From Chitinophagales bacterium (GTDB lineage Bacteria > Bacteroidota > Bacteroidia > Chitinophagales > Saprospiraceae), in contig JAAFHQ010000123.1 in NCBI GenBank assembly GCA_013298445.1, forward strand, positions 1-10,935: a stretch of DNA of 10,935 nt. The letters run 5' to 3'. Position numbers and translations under genes: made by a program. Positions 7,084 through 10,935 of the stretch are shown here, piece after piece. The notes beneath the pieces are model-generated. The model worked only from the letters and a program-made list of their open reading frames with translations. It did not search any database and was not told the origin of the DNA. Position 1 is the first letter of the stretch; every line of letters starts with the position of its first letter.

Positions 7084-8400
7084 TCAGGCTTCCTCCTTCG
7101 TAACCACCACCCGCCGCATGATAATCAAACTGATGATAAAAAACACCGCCAAGGACAATACCGAGTTGCGCATTCCGCCACTGAGTTGGGTGATCAGGCC
7201 AAAAACAAAAGTGCCCATCACGGTGGAGAGTTTATCCAGAATATCGTAAAAACTGAAGTAAGACGCGGTATCTGGGGTGTCCTCAGGCAACAATTTGGCG
7301 TAAGTCGCCCTGGCCAGGGACTGCATGCCCCCCATCACCAGGCCTACAGCTGCGGCAAGAAAATAAAAATCCAGGCCCGTTCTGACAACATAGCCGCCAA
7401 CACAAATCACGGTCCAAATGACCATCATGTACATCATCGCATTTTTATTGCCTTTTTTGCTGGAAATCCAGGCAAATAAATAGGCGCCACCAATGCCAAC
7501 CACCTGCAAAATCAAAATCAGGACAATCAAATTTGAGGTATTAAAATGCAATTCTTTTTCGGCAAAAATGGAGGCCAGGTACAATACCGATTGTACACCT
7601 GCATTGGCAAAAAAGAACGCGGACAGGTAGCGCAACATGTTAGGACGGGCCAAAACCCTACGAGCTGTTTTACTCACTTCCTCATAACCTCGTTTGAGTA
7701 GGCCTTTGGAATAAGGATGGCGCGCATCTTCTGGCAAACGGCGCAGCGGGATTTGCGCAAAACCAATCCACCACAAACCCACCATTACAAAAGCCACCGG
7801 AACCGCCTTCAAACTTTCAGAGAAACCAAACCATTCAAAGTTCTGAATCACGATCAGGTTAGTCACCAACAAAATAATACTCCCGGCAAAGCCATAACTA
7901 AAACCCGTAGCACTTACTTTGTCGTAACGATCCTCCGTAGCGATCTCCGGTAGAAAGGCATTGTAAAAAACCAGGCCGCCCGAAAAACCGATGGTAGCCA
8001 GGATAAAACAAGTGACTCCAACCCAGAGGGTTTTCATGTCGGTAAAAAACAACAAACCTATGCAGGCCAGTGCACCTAATGTGGTAAAAAAGCGCAGGAA
8101 AACTTTTTTGCGCCCCCCATAATCGGCAATCCCAGAAAGCAGCGGTGAAACCAGCGCAATCAGCAAGTAGGCAAAGGACAAACAAAAGGAATAAAGGGTG
8201 CCATCACTGATCTTCAAACCCAAAATTTTGACCTCATCGGCGGTAACGTGCAAAAAATAACCTGGAAAGATTGCTACCGTTATCACGAGCGCATAAGCAC
8301 TGTTGGCCCAGTCAAAAAAAGCCCAGCCTTGCAGGATACGGGGTTGGTTTTTTACAAAAGGAATCGCTAAAGTGCTGGATTTATTGGTGTTTTTTTCCAT
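7084..8400 (-). CDS. MFS transporter of the UMF1 / Atg22-like family
   Basis: This 438-residue inner-membrane protein has about 12 hydrophobic helices and belongs to the major facilitator superfamily. The N-terminal signature GWAFFDWANSAYALVITVAIFP (residues 25-46) and the loop SGIADYGGRKK (89-99) are typical of the UMF1 branch, whose eukaryotic relative Atg22 is a vacuolar amino-acid effluxer. The bacterial substrates are largely unknown. Large hydrophobic blocks flank a central cytoplasmic loop around residues 220-250 (RRLPEDARHPYSKGLLKRG). The ATG at 8400 follows a lysine-rich start (MEKNTNK). It ends 7 bases before repeat copy 2, after which dapD follows on the same strand. No clear promoter was found upstream. 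Family assignment is firm, substrate is unknown. Confidence 0.9.
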   Translation of the reverse strand: MEKNTNKSSTLAIPFVKNQPRILQGWAFFDWANSAYALVITVAIFPGYFLHVTADEVKILGLKISDGTLYSFCLSFAYLLIALVSPLLSGIADYGGRKKVFLRFFTTLGALACIGLLFFTDMKTLWVGVTCFILATIGFSGGLVFYNAFLPEIATEDRYDKVSATGFSYGFAGSIILLVTNLIVIQNFEWFGFSESLKAVPVAFVMVGLWWIGFAQIPLRRLPEDARHPYSKGLLKRGYEEVSKTARRVLARPNMLRYLSAFFFANAGVQSVLYLASIFAEKELHFNTSNLIVLILILQVVGIGGAYLFAWISSKKGNKNAMMYMMVIWTVICVGGYVVRTGLDFYFLAAAVGLVMGGMQSLARATYAKLLPEDTPDTASYFSFYDILDKLSTVMGTFVFGLITQLSGGMRNSVLSLAVFFIISLIIMRRVVVTKEEA

Positions 8401-8591
8401 GAATTGATTTCCGTTTGGCAGATTTTATCTCGGAAAGTAGACATTTTATTTAGATTGATGTACGAAATCCAAAACAAATTTCCTATCTTGCCAATGTTCA
8501 GTTTTTTTCACGCTCACGAGGCGAATTTTCGCCAGTTTTTTAGACCTTTTTTCAACAAAATTTCCCTGCAATTACCTGAAAATGAACAGCT

Positions 8592-8627
8592 TGAAAGTTT
8601 TAACACTTTCGAGTGGTGAAACTTTCA
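8592..8627. promoter_or_regulatory. 36-base nested palindrome overlapping the -33 region, candidate operator
   Basis: Outer arms TGAAAGTTT (8592-8600) and AAACTTTCA (8619-8627) are a perfect 9-bp inverted repeat, centred on a second one, CACT-TTCG-AGTG (8604-8615). The structure ends 12 bases before a perfect -7 box, so a bound protein would cover the -33 element. No TTG is visible at the -33 position, which would fit a promoter that needs an activator, or simply a weak promoter. Confidence 0.5.
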
Positions 8628-8639
8628 GAAATTTTGCTT

Positions 8640-8647
8640 TATCTTTG
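8640..8647 (+). promoter_or_regulatory. -7 box of the NlpC/P60 gene promoter
   Basis: TATCTTTG followed by C matches the Bacteroidota -7 consensus TAnnTTTG exactly. Transcription would begin near 8653, giving a leader of roughly 95 bases before the ATG at 8748. Confidence 0.6.
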
Positions 8648-8747
8648 CATCGGTCCCATCCGAACATATTTATCAAATACTCACCCAGTTACACATCCCA
8701 TGTAGTCCCATACATAAATCATTCATGCGAACCAACGTACTTATTAT

Positions 8748-9416
8748 ATGCTAGAAGTATTAACTACTTGTTTAGCCTTAGGAACATGTGCACCTACGAC
8801 GCTTAACGTATCCATTCCTGCCGATCTGCCTACAACGGTAGCAGAAGCAGAAAAGCGATTCCGCAAGGACGTTCTGGATTATGCACAACTTTACATGGGG
8901 TTGCCATACCGTTACGCCGGATATTCTCCGGTAACCGGTTTTGACTGCTCCGGGTTTACTTCCTACGTTTTGGCTCATTTTAAAGTCAACGTTTCACGTT
9001 CATCTCGCGCCCAGGAACTGGAAGGCGAAAAAGTTGAACTGAGCGCTGCACAACCTGGTGATCTGCTCTTTTTCCGCCGTTCGGCCAGCAGCAGAGTTTT
9101 TCACGTCGCCATGGTTTACTCCAATGATGAAAAAGGCCTCAGATTCATCCATAGCTGCTGCTCTAAAGGCATCGCTATTGACAATCTGAACGAATCAAGC
9201 TACTGGGGCGCCAAAAGCGTTTCCGCACGAAGAATTGTACAAAAAGCCGACTTTGTTGGGTTGTATGGCCCACAAGTCATGCAGGTGGCCCCTGCACCTA
9301 CTGCCGCTCAGGTAGTAACTGCTCAGTTCAACTTGGTGCCCGAAGAAACAATTGAACCCATGGGTTTGATTGCCGAAATTGAAACTCGGTGCTTTTCGAT
9401 CGGTCCAAGAAGGTAA
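8748..9416 (+). CDS. NlpC/P60 family cell-wall peptidase
   Basis: This 222-residue protein carries an NlpC/P60 domain (about 40-172), a papain-like cysteine peptidase that usually cuts gamma-D-glutamyl-diaminopimelate or related stem-peptide bonds. The catalytic Cys67 is in GFDCSGFTSYV, His119 in VFHVAMVY, and a likely third residue is His135 in FIHSCCSKG. PYRYAGYSP (53-61) and LSAAQPGDLLFF (98-109) are also typical. The C-terminal 45 residues are not recognised. Export is expected, yet the N-terminus (MLEVLTTCLALGTCAPTT) lacks the positive charges of a normal signal peptide, and LGTC is a poor lipobox. A 9-codon frame starting at ATG 8725 overlaps this start and encodes a basic, hydrophobic beginning, so the annotated N-terminus may be wrong or frameshifted. 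A repeat and a terminator follow. Confidence 0.88.
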   Translation: MLEVLTTCLALGTCAPTTLNVSIPADLPTTVAEAEKRFRKDVLDYAQLYMGLPYRYAGYSPVTGFDCSGFTSYVLAHFKVNVSRSSRAQELEGEKVELSAAQPGDLLFFRRSASSRVFHVAMVYSNDEKGLRFIHSCCSKGIAIDNLNESSYWGAKSVSARRIVQKADFVGLYGPQVMQVAPAPTAAQVVTAQFNLVPEETIEPMGLIAEIETRCFSIGPRR

Positions 9417-9421
9417 CACTT

Positions 9422-9515
9422 AAGTTGAGGGAGTTGAGGGGTTGAGAAGTTGAGACAGCTAGCGCCTAAGTCGCTGGAACAGCCTCAACTTCTCAACTCC
9501 TCAACCCCTCAACTT
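9422..9515. repeat. Palindromic intergenic repeat, copy 3 (variant core)
   Basis: The arms are 9422-9454 and 9484-9515, made of GTTGAGR units and their complements. They pair over almost the whole length with a one-base length difference. The GGCTACCGC core of other copies is absent; instead there is a small hairpin, CTAGCG with CGCTGG, around CCTAAGT. It begins 5 bases after the NlpC/P60 stop and lies between co-directional genes, just before an intrinsic terminator. Confidence 0.88.
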
Positions 9516-9531
9516 TTGCCAAATGAATCAC

Positions 9532-9578
9532 TTGAGGGTTTGAAGGTTAATTAATAACTTTCAAACCCTTAATTTTTT
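9532..9578 (+). terminator. Intrinsic terminator after the NlpC/P60 gene
   Basis: An 18-bp stem pairs 9532-9549 with 9555-9572, containing two G-T wobbles and a 5-base loop ATTAA, and is followed directly by six T (9573-9578). This is a textbook factor-independent terminator. It would separate NlpC/P60 transcription from adk, although repeat copy 3 lies upstream of it. The arm begins TTGAGGG, like the repeat units. Confidence 0.82.
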
Positions 9579-9621
9579 CAATAACTTTTGCTTCTTTTGC
9601 TACGCAAAACCTACTTTAAAC

Positions 9622-10194
9622 ATGATCAATTTGATACTCTTTGGTCCTCCAGGATCAGGTAAAGGAACCCAAGCGGCTAAACTGGTTGATAAGTATCAGC
9701 TCTTGCACATTTCTACTGGTGATCTTTTTCGTTATGAAATAGGAAATAGTACCCCCCTCGGACTGGAAGCCAAAAGTTTCATGGATCGGGGCATGTTGGT
9801 GCCCGATTCCGTAACCATTGGAATGTTGCGCAATAAAGTGGAGGCCAATCCCGACGTAGCCGGGTACATTTTTGATGGCTTTCCACGCACCATCCCCCAA
9901 AGTGAAGCTTTGAATGCGCTGATGGCTGAAAAAGACCAGCGCATTTCCAAGTTGATCATGTTGGAAGTACCCGACGAAGAGTTGGTTGTCCGTTTAATGG
10001 AACGTGGCAAATCATCTGGCCGACCAGATGACGCCAATGAAGACGTAATTCGTAAACGCATCGACGTTTACAAAGCGGAAACCTCGCCTGTATTTGATTT
10101 TTATGCTGAGTATAATCTTTCGATAAAAATCGATGGCGTAGGCAGTAAAGCGGAAATTTTCGAGCGCTTGTGCGCGGAGATAGATAGTCTTTAA
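9622..10194 (+). CDS. adk: Adenylate kinase, short form
   Basis: Adk interconverts ATP + AMP and 2 ADP in the cytoplasm. The 190-residue protein has the P-loop GPPGSGKGT (8-16), the AMP-site motifs STGDLFR (31-37) and FDGFPRT (84-90), and the lid-region arginine motif RGKSSGRPDD (128-137). The lid is the short type without the zinc-binding cysteines of long forms; the total length agrees with that. The ATG at 9622 opens directly with the first strand (MINLILFGPP). A possible -7 box, TAACTTTTG at 9582-9590, has one base too many, and a 6-bp hairpin TTTTGC-TAC-GCAAAA (9595-9609) lies 12 bases before the ATG. obgE follows after repeat copy 4; this gene pair is often adjacent in Bacteroidota. Confidence 0.97.
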   Translation: MINLILFGPPGSGKGTQAAKLVDKYQLLHISTGDLFRYEIGNSTPLGLEAKSFMDRGMLVPDSVTIGMLRNKVEANPDVAGYIFDGFPRTIPQSEALNALMAEKDQRISKLIMLEVPDEELVVRLMERGKSSGRPDDANEDVIRKRIDVYKAETSPVFDFYAEYNLSIKIDGVGSKAEIFERLCAEIDSL

Positions 10195-10198
10195 TCAC

Positions 10199-10334
10199 GA
10201 GTTGAGAAGTTGAGAAGGTTGAGTAAAGTTGAGGAAGGTTGAGGCTACCGCAGCGACGTTGACCATGTCACTGCGGTAGCCTCAACCTTCCTCAACTTTC
10301 TCAACCTTCCTCAACTTCCCTCAACTCCTCAACT
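10199..10334. repeat. Palindromic intergenic repeat, copy 4 (longest)
   Basis: A perfect 29-bp inverted repeat pairs 10225-10253 with 10271-10299, reading GTTGAGGCTACCGCAG at its inner end. The 17-base loop holds a perfect TGAC-CAT-GTCA hairpin (10260-10270). Outer arms add GTTGAGAA-type units with 8-, 9- and 10-base spacing on the left and about four CTCAAC units on the right. It begins 4 bases after the adk stop and ends 7 bases before the obgE GTG, filling the gap between the two genes. Confidence 0.93.
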
Positions 10335-10341
10335 ATGCAGT

Positions 10342-10935
10342 GTGGCTGAACAGAACTTTGTAGATTATGTGAAAATTTGTTGCCGTTCTGGCGCGGGGGG
10401 ATCAGGATCTGTTCATTTTCTTCAGGACAAAATGACGGCAAAAGGCGGCCCTGACGGCGGCGATGGCGGCCGGGGTGGGCACATCATCTTGCGGGGCAAC
10501 CGCAACGTGTGGACCCTGCTGTCCCTCAAATACCGCAAGCACGTGATTGCTAAAGCGGGCGGCAATGGCCGGGGTGGCAATTGTACAGGTGCCGATGGTG
10601 ACGATGTCATTCTGGACGTTCCTTTGGGCACGGTAGCCAAGGACGCAGAAACGGGTGAGGTCGAATTCGAAATCACCGAACACGATGAAATAAAAATCAT
10701 CACCCCAGGTGGGCAAGGCGGCAAAGGCAATGCCTTTTTTAAATCCCCTACCAATCAAACACCCAGCCATGCTCAACCGGGCGGGCCAGGGCTCGAAGAA
10801 TGGAAAATTCTGGAGCTGAAGGTATTGGCGGATGTAGGCTTGGTTGGCTTTCCGAATGCGGGCAAATCGACCCTTTTGTCCGTGATTTCGGCGGCCAAAC
10901 CCAAAATTGGCGATTATCCCTTTACTACCCTGACA
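10342..10935 (+). CDS. obgE: Obg-family GTPase (3' end beyond window)
   Basis: ObgE/CgtA is an essential GTPase acting in large-ribosomal-subunit assembly and in growth control. The first 198 residues are present and the frame is open at the window end. The protein begins MAEQNFVDYVKICCRSG, followed by the glycine-rich Obg fold with GGPDGGDGGRGGHIILRGN and further Gly-rich turns to about residue 160. The G domain then starts with the P-loop GFPNAGKS (169-176) and switch I IGDYPFTTLT, the last residues visible. The start is the GTG at 10342: homologues begin with M-A-x-x-N-F-V-D-Y, no in-frame ATG lies before residue 31, and the ATG at 10335 is out of frame. No Shine-Dalgarno sequence is present; the repeat arm occupies its place. 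Confidence 0.95.
   Translation, partial: MAEQNFVDYVKICCRSGAGGSGSVHFLQDKMTAKGGPDGGDGGRGGHIILRGNRNVWTLLSLKYRKHVIAKAGGNGRGGNCTGADGDDVILDVPLGTVAKDAETGEVEFEITEHDEIKIITPGGQGGKGNAFFKSPTNQTPSHAQPGGPGLEEWKILELKVLADVGLVGFPNAGKSTLLSVISAAKPKIGDYPFTTLT

Larger units (their letters stand above)
8401..8747. other. Divergent intergenic region between MFS and NlpC/P60 genes
   Basis: This 347-base AT-rich gap separates divergent genes. Bases 8401-8591 hold nothing I can identify: no convincing minus-strand promoter for the MFS gene, no RNA gene and no credible coding frame. The right part holds the palindrome at 8592-8627, the -7 box at 8640-8647 and a leader of about 95 bases before the NlpC/P60 ATG. No copy of the palindromic repeat family is present. 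Confidence 0.6.

Noticed and set aside
8582..8806. 74-codon plus-strand frame upstream of and overlapping the NlpC/P60 start
   Set aside because: It crosses the palindrome, the -7 box and the start of the NlpC/P60 gene, and has no protein-like features.
966..10334. Palindromes as classical rho-independent terminators
   Set aside because: None is followed by a T tract; arms are far longer than usual, and where a true terminator is needed (9532-9578) a separate one exists.
10402..10776. 124- and 110-codon minus-strand frames at the window end
   Set aside because: They are shadows of the glycine-rich Obg domain of obgE on the plus strand, whose GGPDGGDGG and GFPNAGKS motifs are unmistakable.

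Overview
The window looks like chromosomal DNA of a Bacteroidota species, perhaps of the Saprospiria (for example a Haliscomenobacter- or Lewinella-like filamentous bacterium). Phylum evidence is moderate: several upstream regions carry -7 boxes of the Bacteroidota type (TAnnTTTG), start codons almost never have a purine-rich Shine-Dalgarno sequence, and a short-form adk lies directly before obgE. The genus is only a guess. There is no phage, IS transposase, tRNA, rRNA or CRISPR array.

Layout. Bases 12-2563 hold three plus-strand genes: an EamA/DMT permease, a YbfF-type alpha/beta hydrolase and a DJ-1/PfpI protein resembling isonitrile hydratase. They meet a convergent gene for a large secreted glycoside-hydrolase-like protein (minus strand), overlapping it by 4 bases. 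A 285-base divergent gap with two CRP/FNR-like half-site pairs precedes a small two-CBS-domain protein (plus). A strong hairpin terminator separates this from the minus-strand run MFS (UMF1/Atg22 type) - dapD - pth. A 347-base divergent gap with a palindrome and a perfect -7 box leads into a plus-strand run: NlpC/P60 hydrolase, adk and obgE. obgE starts at a GTG and runs off the end of the window.

The housekeeping genes cover lysine/diaminopimelate synthesis (dapD), peptidyl-tRNA recycling (pth), adenylate balance (adk) and ribosome assembly (obgE). The NlpC/P60 protein probably acts on the peptidoglycan to which the dapD product contributes. The rest are transport and accessory metabolic genes with no evident shared pathway.

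The most unusual content is a family of large palindromic intergenic repeats: four full copies (966-1080, 6951-7076, 9422-9515, 10199-10334) and one half copy (1860-1891). The arms are themselves tandem 8-10 base units of GTTGAGR type. In three full copies they enclose a GGCTACCGC core with an apical GACA/TGTC stem. Every copy begins 4-21 bases after a stop codon and lies between co-directional genes. None lies between convergent or divergent genes. In three cases the right arm ends within 8 bases of the next start codon. I regard this as the best candidate for something undescribed here.
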